A stretch of DNA of 64,000 nucleotides from JAVKDP01 sp040222185 (GCA_040222185.1 JAVKDP010000054.1:33735-97734), one strand, 5' to 3'. Numbered from the stretch's first letter, positions 10,201 through 19,408 are shown. Notes: generated by a model not told the origin, from the sequence alone. Translations and numbers: made by a program.

Positions 10201-10449
10201 GTCCATTCCGTTTGCTCCAAAAACCCCTGTACCAGATGTTAATCGGTTTGTGTCTGGCTGAAACTCTACCATAATAGCAACAACATTCAGGGTTCCTGTT
10301 GTAGGAACTGAATTTGTAATAGGGTTGTGAGTTGAAATGGCGTGACTGCGTTTTATCTGCACTTCCTGTGCATAGATATCATTTAGACCAACCAAAAAGA
10401 GCATGCCTAAGGTTAACATGCTCTTTATAAAAAAGGGAGTTAATCTCAT
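7255..10449 (-). CDS. M6-like secreted protein with degenerate active site and type IX sorting domain
   Basis: Protein of 1064 residues with a signal peptide (about 1-28, ending YAQ). The region of about 50-330 resembles M6/immune-inhibitor-A metalloproteases: an MVEF strand, DYFEAHLEFTKNYY, and GSHLGLPDLFN followed by FGLMDGAG. Where the family has HExxH, residues 276-280 read A-S-I-G-S, so both histidines and the glutamate are missing while the flanking LGLPDL is kept. The middle part resembles beta-propeller or FG-GAP-type repeats (for example TPLIADITGDNIQDIIVIG). The last ~80 residues begin NWPNPANALTNIRYEV and contain YSGRIVFEQ and GAYFAMI, a type A type IX sorting domain. It is probably exported by PorU/PorV-dependent secretion as a binding or structural protein, not a protease. 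It lies 5 bases upstream of nothing but porV's stop and overlaps the next gene by 4 bases. Confidence 0.8.
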   Translation of the reverse strand: MRLTPFFIKSMLTLGMLFLVGLNDIYAQEVQIKRSHAISTHNPITNSVPTTGTLNVVAIMVEFQPDTNRLTSGTGVFGANGMDGLPYLLREENTRVDPLPHNRDYFEAHLEFTKNYYSRSSDSQLNINYQVLPNVYQLDKKMEEYSPIGETFTLEKIAALIQDSWQAVEDAGGFDATGLDPENTAFVIFHAGIGRDVELTGTSLDITPFDIPSLYLKKSDLQELLNNPAFDGFDINGGTFRVTNSMIIPRTESRRGEDIQENEIVFPLSINGLLTASIGSHLGLPDLFNVETGEPAIGRFGLMDGAGFFAYNGLLPPEPSAWEKVFLGWETPFEITEQTSGDILLPATSLNQPNSIAKYSLSSSEYFLIENRHRDPENDGVTITTRKSDGTEVQQVFTNNDEDFVFQLAGFDTLLEAGTIIDVDNFDWSLPGGLDIGLDEEEGTDDDRFLNGGILVWHIDEALIQEELGNSLPAVNTNENRKGIDLEEADGAQDIGRDPGLLDNSPSFGFAFDFWWAGNNYRVITATGSIDLNPDNIFGPGSFPNTNSNSGAKSFFELYDFSENLPTASFKIRSVSSADFGFEPLFSLITDLPDLNTPQNEYWDLYPLSIGFKENTSDTLLVIPGSGNVYIFDHKNPELAEAITFSTTSSQQPLLGDLFILGSNPSLSSQNPPEVDLNSFDFDAMGDTVKVWDVTAPANKSFLTSSTGDSLHLDFANTSILISDGSEVVTNSSFDFRSEMVNSNIIGISGNTANFTGESISNYSINSNNRTFGGLIKTNSSALYYIFGDSEFILVDPSNDDPFTTIFSEENAEWPAIVDEAYIYRINKTESSIEGYNRTGALLDNMPIHAPDDIQFIGTPLIADITGDNIQDIIVIGQDDYSVNIFAYETTGNLISGFPLYVGNAANKTTQPIHPSFYGDVLYAVSHTGDLKAWKLNNFTSSQWPSRYGSNPFNKVSGDIQLSNSNPVEFSVLNENETYNWPNPANALTNIRYEVEAPGGTVEVTIIDYSGRIVFEQTVQANGGTAEEIQVTTRDWASGAYFAMIKATVEGKSESKLIKIGVTH

Positions 10450-10454
10450 TCCAT

Positions 10455-11603
10455 TTAAAAGTTCAGTAAGACGCTAAATCGGAGCGTATTTGCTAACGGA
10501 TGATCGGACTCTAATGTTTTTATATAACTGAAATCGACCCCAAAAGAATTGAGTCTTAAACCAGCACCAAAAGTGATGTACTTTCTATCACCATTGTTTG
10601 GGTCTTCATAGTAATATCCACCACGAAGAGCGAATGTATTGTTATACCAGTACTCGGTACCAACACCGAGAGTAAATTGCTGTAGAAGGTTTAGATCAAC
10701 AAATTCTTGCCCGTCAAAGTGTTGGTAGGTTCCCCATGAATCGAATAATGCTTCGATAGGGCCAGAGGCAACAAAGGAAGTATCTTGTGTGCCACCTGGA
10801 AGTGTTCTGATTTCCTGCTTCTTACGAGCCATTATTTTGGTTACATCAGAAGCTATTGTAATTCTGTTAAACCCTTCTGCATCTAGGTCATAGTCAAATG
10901 CTACACCAAATCTAAGAAGTGTTGGCAGAGGATCTTTTTGGGCGTTGTCAGTGTATTGCATCCCGGATCCAATATTAGACAAGTTAAAGCCACTGCTAAA
11001 ACGAGCTTTATTTCCTCCCAGGAGAAAATGATCTGATTTATAGAGTAAGGCTAAATCAACACTGGCACTACTGCCTGGATTTACTTTTTGCTCACTGATA
11101 GTAGTTCCATTTGCTAAACTGGAATAAATTACCCTCAAGCTGGTACCCAAAGCAAGATTCTTATTCACCTCAAAGCCATAAGATAAACCGAGAGCCAGCT
11201 CATAACTATTGAATTTTGAAATGATATCAGAGCTTTGCTCACCTGTCTGAGCTTGCTCGCCCAGGTTTAAATAGGTGAGGTGAGCACCAATCGTTCCTAT
11301 TCCCTCTACATAGTATTTCCCAACCAGGTAATCATAGAACAAGTCATTTACATTGAAATTTGCTAACCAGTTTGAATGTGTAATACTTGCCTGGTTTCCT
11401 TTTTGAAAAGCAAGACCTGCAGGATTCCAAAAAAGAGCGGCTGCGTTATCTGCAATTGCCACTCCGGTATTACCCATCGCAGCTCCTCTTGAATCTGGTT
11501 CAATTTGGAGGAAAGGTACAGCAGTAATAGCAACTTGCGCCCGCAACGCGGCTGGTGATAAAAAGAGTATAGCTGAAACAGCTAACAAAAATATTTTATT
11601 CAT
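10455..11603 (-). CDS. porV: type IX secretion outer-membrane protein PorV
   Basis: PorV/PorQ-family barrel. In type IX secretion, PorV is the outer-membrane shuttle that carries cargo from the translocon to the PorU attachment complex. The mature part opens with the family pattern PDSRGAAMGNTGVA and then ALFWNPAGLA, followed by barrel strands ending in LRFSVLLNF. I chose the ATG at 11601-11603 because it puts a normal signal peptide (MNKIFLLAV to LRAQ) at the N-terminus; a frame-extended start at 11654 would add 17 residues before it. The gene lies 65 bases downstream of porU, the same pairing known in Porphyromonas, which supports PorV over PorQ. The length (382 residues) fits. Confidence 0.85.
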   Translation of the reverse strand: MNKIFLLAVSAILFLSPAALRAQVAITAVPFLQIEPDSRGAAMGNTGVAIADNAAALFWNPAGLAFQKGNQASITHSNWLANFNVNDLFYDYLVGKYYVEGIGTIGAHLTYLNLGEQAQTGEQSSDIISKFNSYELALGLSYGFEVNKNLALGTSLRVIYSSLANGTTISEQKVNPGSSASVDLALLYKSDHFLLGGNKARFSSGFNLSNIGSGMQYTDNAQKDPLPTLLRFGVAFDYDLDAEGFNRITIASDVTKIMARKKQEIRTLPGGTQDTSFVASGPIEALFDSWGTYQHFDGQEFVDLNLLQQFTLGVGTEYWYNNTFALRGGYYYEDPNNGDRKYITFGAGLRLNSFGVDFSYIKTLESDHPLANTLRFSVLLNF

Positions 11604-11668
11604 AAAAAATGAGAAATAGTTTAGGCTCTGAAGATAACGGATAAAAGATAACAATATGTTAGATTTTC

Positions 11669-14600
11669 TTATCTAATTATCACGAGCTTTTCGATTTTTC
11701 TGGTTGATTGTCTTCCTTCGGGGGTATCTGCTGTAACCCGAAGCACATAAATATAAGTACCGTTGCCCAGGCGATCATTATCCCTGTCACGGCCATTCCA
11801 TGGAATACTGGCATAAGAACTCGATGTATTTTGTATGTATTCTTTTAACTGTTGCACGGGCTTTCCACTAAGAGTGTAAATACGAATATCTACTTCTAAT
11901 GGATTCCCTTGCTGGTTATGTTCGAAAGTGAAAGACGTTCTGTTATTCATTGGATTTGGATAGTTATAGATATTATCTACAACCAGCTCATCTTCTGAAG
12001 CTATTTCGAAGAAAATTTCTTTCTCCGAAGGGTTATTGTGAACATCCCATGCCCGAACCTTAAGCGCATAGTTACCTTCCGGAATTTCGTCCAGAGGGTA
12101 CTCGATACGACCTTTGGTAAAATCATTTAGTGCGCCCTCATAAAAGTTATTGAGAACAAATGTTTGTTGGGGTTTTGTATCGATTGTAGCAATTATTTCA
12201 TGTCCTACTCCTGTACCTGTAGTGTTGATCCCGGAACTGTCTGCCAGTTCCACTATTAATGTTGGAGAGTCGCTTGAGAGACTCCCGTTTATAAAACTTT
12301 CGTCATTAAGAAAAATGTCCAGTGCAGGGCCTTTCCCATCATTTACTGCTGTGGTATTAATACCATTAAAAATTACATCTGAATATGAACCACCAGCAGT
12401 CGTTTCTCCATTTGAAGCGAAGAGTATGATTCGTCCATTCTCGGGTGAAAAACTAATGTCTTTAGGTATAATGAAGGAGAGGTTGAATCTTCCATTTTCA
12501 ACTATTGTCTTTCCTTTGAAAAGCACATCATTTTCAGCGGTGTAAGTACACTCCAGCTCAGTACCTGCGTTAAGGTTACAACCTCTGCTTTCAACCCATT
12601 CACGATCCTGGGGAATGCTAATAGTTCTCGGAGCATCGAATAATGTAACAATCACTTCTCCTGAGAAATCTGGTAACAGTGTTCCATCTTGAGTCGATAT
12701 ATAACCAGACATGTTTACCTGGTCCAGGGCTTTTATAGTAAGAACTGTGTCAATCTCAGCAACATTTACTCCATATATTGTTTCAGTATGTGCTGCTTTA
12801 TCTGGTAATGCGATGCGGGTTGCGGGATCACCCAAAAGGATAAATTTTCGTGCATTCGCTTCACCACCAATACTGGTATTTTTAGTTCGGAGAACTATAT
12901 CTCCAAACCTAAGGGGAGTACCATCGTCTTCTCGTTCCAGCATTTTTTGAGAAAGATTGATATTTAACCCATAGTTGAGGCTGTTTGGATTGCTGCTGGT
13001 ATATACTACCCGGGTGGTAGTAAAACTCGCTATGGCTCCTCCGTTATCTGCAAAAATGAGCTTTTCCGCACCTGATTGAGCATTTATATCGTCATATCTT
13101 CCGAACTGGCAGGTTGCAGTAACAACTAAAGCAAGCCGGTCTCTATTAGTGAGCTCTGAAATGTATTCTGATCGGAATAGCTCTTCATCAGTTAGAGTTT
13201 GAGAATTTCCATGACCAGAATAGTTAAACAACAGTGTTCCGCTATTTAACGTATTCATGAGATCTTCGGTAGCTGCCGGGATTTGACGGCCGGCGCCTGT
13301 GGTTTCATCAGGGTAGTCGAACAAATAAATCTTTTTTAAACGAGCGCCTGGTATATTAAGATTTAGACGGCGTGCTGTACCGTCAGCATTTTCGACATGT
13401 AAATCCCTGTTCGCAATTGGTTCAGGGAAATCATCATCACCTGCAAAAGTGAAAAGATTTTGCCAGTCTCCATCATTTGCAGGGTTTTCATACCTTTTGA
13501 TCTTATCGATAGCGATAGACGCTTCACTTCGGGTTTGAGACGAAATTCTGCCAATTCCAATATCAACTCTGGAAGATGTATTAAGAATACCTTCCGAATT
13601 ATCCATTAGTCCAAAATAGTCATCACTACCATAGGTGCCTGTACGATTTATAGATTCTTCACTCTGAAAAGTAAGTACATGGTTTGTAAAGGAGTTCGAC
13701 AATATGTTTTTAGTGTCATAAGTAGTGTCTCCAAATAGAAGAAGGTACTTTGGTGGAGTTTGGCCATCTGTAATAGCTAAATCCCATAGATATTTAAGGA
13801 AATCGCGGATGGCAGTAGGATCTGTACTTCCGCCAGAAAACTCATTCAGGATTTGGTTTTGAGTTACCACAAGTGGAGTAAGGCCACTTTGCACTCTGTG
13901 ATCAGCAAGTTCCTGGGCTTGTTCTCTAAAAAACTCCGAAGTAACAACTATATAATCAGGGTAAGAAGTAATGTTATGAAGGTTCTGATTTGGAACAAGT
14001 CGGCCAGGCCCCGGAGTAAACAGGCTGGATTGAACCATTAGTTTTGTATTTAGCTCAGTGTGGTATACAAGACTATGGTTAGCTCCGTTTTCAGTAACAC
14101 GTAGCAATTTAGGCTGCATAGGTTCAGATACATCCATTGCGTAAGGAGTGCTAGAGAAACCTTGCAGTGAGAAATTTGCGATTTCGTTAATAGAGCCTCC
14201 GGCTGGAGGGAAAAAGAAAAGCCGGTTATTTTCTGCAATTAGAGCTCTTTCAACAACAAAAGTCAGGTAATCGATAAATGCGTTTGCACCAGAATCGGTG
14301 TTGTACATTTTGAACGTCATCTCAAGTATTCCATTCTCAATGTTCGGACTGAAGGAGTTATTTCCGAAAGTAAATGCTCTTGCAGAAACTCCTTCGTAAG
14401 AATTATAACCAGCGCTTACTGAAAGTCTGGAAATAGAGAAGTTTTGAAAAGGTTCATTGTTAACTTGAGTCTCAAAAGATGGAGTTGATTCGGCCCTGGA
14501 GTAATAGCGACCGGAAATCCGGATGTTAGAACCTTCAACAATACCTGGTAATGTGTCTTTAAAGACAGTAATAAACTGGTTTTGAGAAGAAGCCGGGATT

Positions 14601-15556
14601 CTCTGTCCCAGCCAAAATCGTCCTGACTTTTGCCTTGTTTCAGATTTCGTTAGTTCCTCTTCTTTCCAGATGAAATCTTCAAAAGTGGTTACAGTGCTTG
14701 TTGGATTAAGCCCGGTGTTGGATTCACTCAAACGAATACCTGCGGAACTTCCAACAGTCAAAAATACAAAGGTAGTATCGCTGTAAGGATGAATTTTATG
14801 GTTGAAAGTAAGCAGAGTTTGAGTTTCCTGATGCGGGCTGTTTCCAAAAAAGATCACTCTGTCATTTTCATCAAAGCTATTGTCACTTTCTCCTTCAACA
14901 AGAATCGGGATTTGCGAGAACTCAGGCCTTTCTGTGCTGTTGGGCTCTGGTAATACATATCCATCTGTGCCCCAGAGTTGAATATTTCTTGGATTTATAG
15001 ATGAAGGTTCTATTCCAAGACTTATAAGGTATTGCCGGTCTATTTGATAAATTCCTCTTTTGGAAACAGGAATTTTATACCATTCACCTGAACTTAATGG
15101 GTGATCAGATGCTTTTAGTTTCTTTGATTGGACAAGGATATCCGAATCACTCTTAAACACGCGAATTTTAATATTTCGTGTAACGAGTGTTGAGTTTTCC
15201 GAAAAACGGGCCAGGTTTATTTTGAGAGATGCAGTTTGTTGGCCTCTGTACATTCCCTGGTATAAAGTTTCTACTAATGGTCGAGCAGAAGAAGAAAGAG
15301 CTAACGCCTGAGCTTTTTGTGAAGTTATTAGAACTGGTTTTTCCGAAACAGATTGCTCAAGAATAGTAAACCGGGCATTGCCATTAATAACTGGTGCAGT
15401 TAACTCATAGGCTGGGTAAATACCCAAATCTTCATTATTCACTACATAATCAATGAACGCATCGGTTTCAGCGACCTTAGTAAGTTGCTGAGCGTACCCT
15501 GTTTGTATTGAACAAATCAATAGAAAGAAACTAAAATGAATTAGTTGCCGAATCAT
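11669..15556 (-). CDS. porU: type IX secretion sortase PorU (C25 family)
   Basis: Gingipain-family cysteine protease that removes C-terminal sorting signals from type IX cargo at the cell surface. Protein of 1295 residues with a signal peptide (about 1-22, ending GYAQ). The C25 domain covers roughly residues 540-910: YLLLFGDTTYD, then NYSGHGNSQ with His at about 782 and VVTATCQFGRYDD with Cys at about 816. That spacing matches the gingipain catalytic pair. Ig-like segments follow, and the C-terminus (from NYPNPMNNRTSFTF to the end) is itself a type IX sorting domain, as in known PorU proteins. It is the first gene of the minus-strand run and porV follows. The 240-base gap before it holds a short inverted repeat but no convincing promoter. 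Confidence 0.9.
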   Translation of the reverse strand: MIRQLIHFSFFLLICSIQTGYAQQLTKVAETDAFIDYVVNNEDLGIYPAYELTAPVINGNARFTILEQSVSEKPVLITSQKAQALALSSSARPLVETLYQGMYRGQQTASLKINLARFSENSTLVTRNIKIRVFKSDSDILVQSKKLKASDHPLSSGEWYKIPVSKRGIYQIDRQYLISLGIEPSSINPRNIQLWGTDGYVLPEPNSTERPEFSQIPILVEGESDNSFDENDRVIFFGNSPHQETQTLLTFNHKIHPYSDTTFVFLTVGSSAGIRLSESNTGLNPTSTVTTFEDFIWKEEELTKSETRQKSGRFWLGQRIPASSQNQFITVFKDTLPGIVEGSNIRISGRYYSRAESTPSFETQVNNEPFQNFSISRLSVSAGYNSYEGVSARAFTFGNNSFSPNIENGILEMTFKMYNTDSGANAFIDYLTFVVERALIAENNRLFFFPPAGGSINEIANFSLQGFSSTPYAMDVSEPMQPKLLRVTENGANHSLVYHTELNTKLMVQSSLFTPGPGRLVPNQNLHNITSYPDYIVVTSEFFREQAQELADHRVQSGLTPLVVTQNQILNEFSGGSTDPTAIRDFLKYLWDLAITDGQTPPKYLLLFGDTTYDTKNILSNSFTNHVLTFQSEESINRTGTYGSDDYFGLMDNSEGILNTSSRVDIGIGRISSQTRSEASIAIDKIKRYENPANDGDWQNLFTFAGDDDFPEPIANRDLHVENADGTARRLNLNIPGARLKKIYLFDYPDETTGAGRQIPAATEDLMNTLNSGTLLFNYSGHGNSQTLTDEELFRSEYISELTNRDRLALVVTATCQFGRYDDINAQSGAEKLIFADNGGAIASFTTTRVVYTSSNPNSLNYGLNINLSQKMLEREDDGTPLRFGDIVLRTKNTSIGGEANARKFILLGDPATRIALPDKAAHTETIYGVNVAEIDTVLTIKALDQVNMSGYISTQDGTLLPDFSGEVIVTLFDAPRTISIPQDREWVESRGCNLNAGTELECTYTAENDVLFKGKTIVENGRFNLSFIIPKDISFSPENGRIILFASNGETTAGGSYSDVIFNGINTTAVNDGKGPALDIFLNDESFINGSLSSDSPTLIVELADSSGINTTGTGVGHEIIATIDTKPQQTFVLNNFYEGALNDFTKGRIEYPLDEIPEGNYALKVRAWDVHNNPSEKEIFFEIASEDELVVDNIYNYPNPMNNRTSFTFEHNQQGNPLEVDIRIYTLSGKPVQQLKEYIQNTSSSYASIPWNGRDRDNDRLGNGTYIYVLRVTADTPEGRQSTRKIEKLVIIR

Positions 15557-15579
15557 GGTTTACTGTTTAGAAAAAATTA

Positions 15580-15595
15580 CAATCCAATAGGATTG
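15580..15595 (-). other. inverted repeat in the porU leader
   Basis: CAATCC, a 4-base loop and GGATTG form a 6-base-pair hairpin. On the minus strand it is followed by a T-rich stretch (TAATTTTTT), about 25 bases upstream of the porU ATG. The shape is like a weak attenuator or terminator, but the stem is short. The rest of the 240-base gap (15557-15796) is AT-rich with no gene. Confidence 0.25.
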
Positions 15596-15796
15596 ATATA
15601 GAAATAGTAGAAGTGTTTAAATAGAGTAAACCGGGTTTAAGTGTTCCTTAATTAATAGATAAGCGTTGATATCCATACAATTTGCGCTGTAATTCAAAAA
15701 TAATAGTAGCCGTTTGGTATGATATATCGTGTTTAATTAAAGATTATTGCTAATAATACTTGAGCGATTTAAAAATGTCAACTTTAATGAGTGCTA

Positions 15797-16975
15797 TTAA
15801 GCCAATTCTAATACTAGTGCTGAAGCTCCGCCACCGCCGTTGCAAATACCTGCGCAGCCTAGTTTTCCATTTGTTTGCTTGAGGGCATGAATCAACGTAA
15901 CTATGATTCGGGCACCAGAACAACCAATTGGGTGGCCAATACTTACAGCTCCGCCTCTGATATTTACTTTATCAGGGTCCAGTTCCAGAATTTCATTATT
16001 AGCGAGCGCTACAACTGAGAATGCTTCATTAATCTCAAAAAGATCAACATCATCTTTGGTGATGCCAGCTTTAGCTAGCGCAATAGGAATAGCGTCAGAT
16101 GGGGCAGTTGTAAACCATTCTGGGGCTTTTGCTGCGCTTGCATGGCTTACGATTCGAGCCAAAGGCTTAAGTCCTAATTCCTGGGCTTTTTCTTCACTCA
16201 TCAATAGAACAGCTGCAGCACCATCATTTATGCTGGAAGCATTGGCTGCAGTAACAGTTCCTTCTTTTTCAAAAACAGGGCGAAGTGTAGGAATCTTATC
16301 GAACTTAACACGATCGATTTCTTCATCTCTTGTTACTTCAGTAACATTTCCTCTACGATCCTTAACATTCATTTTGATTAGTTCATCATCAAAGTAGCCT
16401 TCTTCATAAGAGGCTAAAGCACGTTTATAAGATAGCGTAGCGTATTCATCCTGCTCTTCCCGGCTAATGTTACATTCTTTGGCACAAAGCTCAGCTGCAT
16501 TGCCCATTGCATAGTTATTATACACATCCCAAAGACCGTCTTTCAAAATACCGTCTTCAGTTTGCACATGACCATACTTAGAACCATATCTTTGTTTAGG
16601 CAAGTAGTAGGGAACATTGCTCATGCTTTCCATTCCACCAGCTACAATCACATCTGCATCACCTAACCTGATTTGATCACAAGCGATCATAATTGCCTTC
16701 ATACCTGAAGCACAGACTTTATTAACTGTTGTGGAAGGAGTAAGGTTTGAAAGCCCTGCTTTTAGTGCAGCCTGGCGAGCAGGAGCCTGTCCAATCCCTG
16801 CTGTTAAAACATTTCCCATAATAACTTCCTGTACCTGGTCCTGAGAGATACCAGAGGACTTGATAACTTCTAAAATTGCAGCTGCTCCAAGCTCTGGAGC
16901 GGTAAAAGAAGCGAGGCTTCCACCGAAAGCCCCAATAGGTGTACGTTTTGCTTCAACAATTACAACGTTACGCAT
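15797..16975 (-). CDS. acetyl-CoA C-acetyltransferase (thiolase)
   Basis: Thiolase-family enzyme of 392 residues that condenses or cleaves acetyl-CoA and acetoacetyl-CoA (or 3-ketoacyl-CoA). The nucleophile is Cys88 in NKVCASGMK. The C-terminal motifs NEAFSVVALANN, GGAVSIGHPIGCSGAR (His and Cys of the active site) and CNGGGGASALV are complete. The length and motif set fit biosynthetic-type thiolase II (AtoB/PhaA-like) slightly better than FadA, since no FadB partner is nearby. The cystathionine-type gene lies 77 bases upstream on the same strand, so they may be co-transcribed. Acyl-CoA dehydrogenases and an electron-transfer-flavoprotein operon elsewhere in the window suggest a role in fatty or amino acid oxidation (inference). 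Confidence 0.92.
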   Translation of the reverse strand: MRNVVIVEAKRTPIGAFGGSLASFTAPELGAAAILEVIKSSGISQDQVQEVIMGNVLTAGIGQAPARQAALKAGLSNLTPSTTVNKVCASGMKAIMIACDQIRLGDADVIVAGGMESMSNVPYYLPKQRYGSKYGHVQTEDGILKDGLWDVYNNYAMGNAAELCAKECNISREEQDEYATLSYKRALASYEEGYFDDELIKMNVKDRRGNVTEVTRDEEIDRVKFDKIPTLRPVFEKEGTVTAANASSINDGAAAVLLMSEEKAQELGLKPLARIVSHASAAKAPEWFTTAPSDAIPIALAKAGITKDDVDLFEINEAFSVVALANNEILELDPDKVNIRGGAVSIGHPIGCSGARIIVTLIHALKQTNGKLGCAGICNGGGGASALVLELA

Positions 16976-17052
16976 AGGAATAGTTTATTAAAATTTGAAT
17001 GTAAGCGCTTTTCTAAGGCTTATAAGATAGGAAAAGTATCAGAAGTATGATA

Positions 17053-18189
17053 TCAAAAAGCTTGTTTCAAATCATTAATTAAATCTTCTGAATCTTCAAT
17101 TCCTACGGAGATTCTTATCAAGGAATCCTTGAGTCCGGCCTTTTCACGTAGCTCTTTTGGGATTGAACCATGAGTCATACTGGCGGGGTTGCTAATTAAA
17201 GATTCAACACCACCAAGACTTTCTGCGAGAGTAAAAATTTTAGTACTACTCATAAACTTATTAGCGGCTTCAATAGAGTCGTCCTTCAGTGTGAAAGAAA
17301 GCATAGCACCAAAATCATCCATCTGAGCTTTGGCTAGTTCATGTTGGGGGTGCGAGCTTAATCCTGGGTAAAGAACTTTTTCTACTTCAGGATGACTAGA
17401 AAGGTATTCAACGATAGCCTTTGCATTTTGAACAGATCGTTCAACCCTGACAGCAAGTGTTTTAATGCCCCTAAGGGTCAGGTAACAGTCCATTGGGCCA
17501 GGAACAGCTCCTGTACTTTTTACTTGGAAACGAAGGTTTTCCATAATCTCCGGGTGTGAACTAGCAACCGCTCCATGGATCACATCAGAATGGCCAGCTA
17601 AATATTTTGTAGCTGAATGTAATACTGCATCAGCTCCAAACTCTAAAGGACGTTGTAAATATGGCGAAGCAAAGGTGTTATCAACAATCGTGATGATATT
17701 ATTTTCTTTTGCCAACCCAACTAAAGCCTTTAAATCAACAACTCTTAGTAATGGATTTGTAGGAGTCTCAATCCACATCATTTTTGTAGAAGGAGTAATC
17801 GCTTCATTAACAGATTCCAAGTCTGTCATATCCAGGAAAGTAAAATTGATACCATACTGCTCAAATACTGAAGTGAATAACCTGTAAGAGCCTCCGTAGA
17901 GATCGTTTGAAGATATAATATGATCTCCAGGTTTGAACATCTTCATCAAAGCATCCATTGCAGCTACTCCACTGGCAAAACAAGCAGCTTCATCAGCACC
18001 TTCTAATCCGGCAATCATTTTTTCAAGAGCTGTACGGGTAGGGTTGCCTACACGAGCGTAATCATAGCCCTTGTGTACATTTGGAGCAGATTGTTGATAA
18101 GTAGATGTTTGAAATATTGGAGGCATAACAGCTCCTGAAGTTTCTTCAGGATGCTGCCCGGCATGAATGGCTTTGGTATTAAATTTCAT
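17053..18189 (-). CDS. trans-sulfuration PLP enzyme (cystathionine gamma-synthase/lyase family)
   Basis: Cys/Met metabolism PLP-dependent enzyme of 378 residues. It begins with the typical KFNTKAIHAGQHPEE, has YDYARVGNPTR, the ASGVAAMDA phosphate loop and VDNTFASPYLQRP. The Schiff-base lysine lies in SATKYLAGHSDVIHG, and the C-terminal SLGGVESLISNPASMTH segment is intact. All of these are shared by cystathionine gamma-synthase (MetB) and cystathionine gamma-lyase. Sequence alone does not separate the two, so I give no symbol. The ATG is at 18187-18189, 12 bases after the TPR lipoprotein stop, so the gene is probably in the same transcript. Confidence 0.88.
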   Translation of the reverse strand: MKFNTKAIHAGQHPEETSGAVMPPIFQTSTYQQSAPNVHKGYDYARVGNPTRTALEKMIAGLEGADEAACFASGVAAMDALMKMFKPGDHIISSNDLYGGSYRLFTSVFEQYGINFTFLDMTDLESVNEAITPSTKMMWIETPTNPLLRVVDLKALVGLAKENNIITIVDNTFASPYLQRPLEFGADAVLHSATKYLAGHSDVIHGAVASSHPEIMENLRFQVKSTGAVPGPMDCYLTLRGIKTLAVRVERSVQNAKAIVEYLSSHPEVEKVLYPGLSSHPQHELAKAQMDDFGAMLSFTLKDDSIEAANKFMSSTKIFTLAESLGGVESLISNPASMTHGSIPKELREKAGLKDSLIRISVGIEDSEDLINDLKQAF

Positions 18190-18201
18190 AAATAATAGAT
18201 G

Positions 18202-19383
18202 TCAGGGAGTAAAACGATTTTCTTTTAGTTTATTTAAACTATCGATAGTAGAAGCGACACTTCCATTTCCGGGTTCTAACCTTGCCAGTTTGGTATAATA
18301 TTCAATTGCAAAGTCTAATAAGGTCCCGGCTTTATTTAATAATATTGGCTTGTCACTATCGAAAGCAGACTCGTATACAAAGAGGTAGTTTGCTGTTAGG
18401 TTATTATAGAAAACAGCAAGACTTTCGATGTACTCAACGTTTGATGAGTCCCGGCTAAAAGACTGAATAAGTTCTTGTTCCGCTTGCTCACCTACTCCTT
18501 CAGCTTCAAATTTTAGTTGATTAACCAAAAGAGAATCATTGCTTTGGTATGCAGCATTAAGGTCTTGAATAATGCCTTCCACAATTAGGTACAACTGAGT
18601 TCCATATACGTTTCTTAAAGATGCATCATTTGGATTGTTTTTTACCAGGCTCTCAAGTAAAGCTACAGCTTTCTCGGTGTTTTCGGTTGAGATGTAGGCG
18701 TTAATTAATCCGAAAGCTATATTTTTATTAGCTGCCACATTCGTATTGGCAAGCTCATAATAGAAAACAGCTTGATCAGGTTCTCCATTCTGTAAAAGTA
18801 AAAAACCAAGATTTTCATAGAGTGTTTCTGGAACCTCACTGAGTGTATTTTTTGCCCTGTTAAGTGTACTTATAGCTGATGAAAGTTCACCAGAAGTATA
18901 TTCAGTAGTTGCCAGGGATAAGTAGCTGCTTGCTTCACCAGGTTTTAAGACAATAGCATTATTAAAATGTGCGGAAGATATAGCCAGTCGTTGTTCAACC
19001 GTCTCATCTTCAAACACAGCAGTACCGGTGTTATGTTCAAAAACCCAATAACTATGAAGGGTAGAAGAAATATCTTGTTCTTGTGTAGAATCCGCTCCAA
19101 CCTTTATAGCTTCTTCAAATGAAGTTACTGCAGTCATATATTGATCGAAACGAGCTTCAGGAGCAGAGTTCTCTGCCATCTGAGCCATAATCTTACCCTT
19201 TTGGATTAGTAACCCAGGTTGATCAGGATTTTCAGAAAGTTCAGTTTCAATTTGTTCCAATGCCAGGTTGAACTGATTCTCAGAGATTAAGGAATCAATG
19301 GAGGGTTTAGACGAGGAACATGCGAAAAAAAACCCGATTACAAGCACGAGGCTTGCAATTCGGGTTGTATATAAAGGTCTCAT
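18202..19383 (-). CDS. TPR-repeat lipoprotein
   Basis: Predicted lipoprotein: a hydrophobic N-terminus ends in the lipobox IGFFFAC with Cys at about 22, followed by a Ser-rich tether. The remaining ~370 residues are helical with degenerate tetratricopeptide repeats (for example the A-x-Y-x-L-A-x pattern near SYLSLATTEY and PDQAVFYYELA). The likely location is the periplasmic face of an outer or inner membrane. It lies 25 bases downstream of a second TPR lipoprotein of nearly equal length (406 residues) with the same layout, including a similar SIAHL/SSAHF segment after an E-HNxG motif. The two look like a tandem duplication. No precise function can be given. Confidence 0.78.
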   Translation of the reverse strand: MRPLYTTRIASLVLVIGFFFACSSSKPSIDSLISENQFNLALEQIETELSENPDQPGLLIQKGKIMAQMAENSAPEARFDQYMTAVTSFEEAIKVGADSTQEQDISSTLHSYWVFEHNTGTAVFEDETVEQRLAISSAHFNNAIVLKPGEASSYLSLATTEYTSGELSSAISTLNRAKNTLSEVPETLYENLGFLLLQNGEPDQAVFYYELANTNVAANKNIAFGLINAYISTENTEKAVALLESLVKNNPNDASLRNVYGTQLYLIVEGIIQDLNAAYQSNDSLLVNQLKFEAEGVGEQAEQELIQSFSRDSSNVEYIESLAVFYNNLTANYLFVYESAFDSDKPILLNKAGTLLDFAIEYYTKLARLEPGNGSVASTIDSLNKLKENRFTP

Positions 19384-19408
19384 AGATATAATTAGTGAGT
19401 AAGCGGAA

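Noticed and set aside
15695..15702. TATTTTTG (minus) upstream of porU, resembling TAnnTTTG
   Set aside because: No TTTG element lies at 19-20 bases and the distance to porU is over 130 bases, so it is too weak.
15903..16397. 164-codon plus-strand frame opposite the thiolase gene
   Set aside because: Antisense shadow of an obviously real thiolase; no start signal or family motif.
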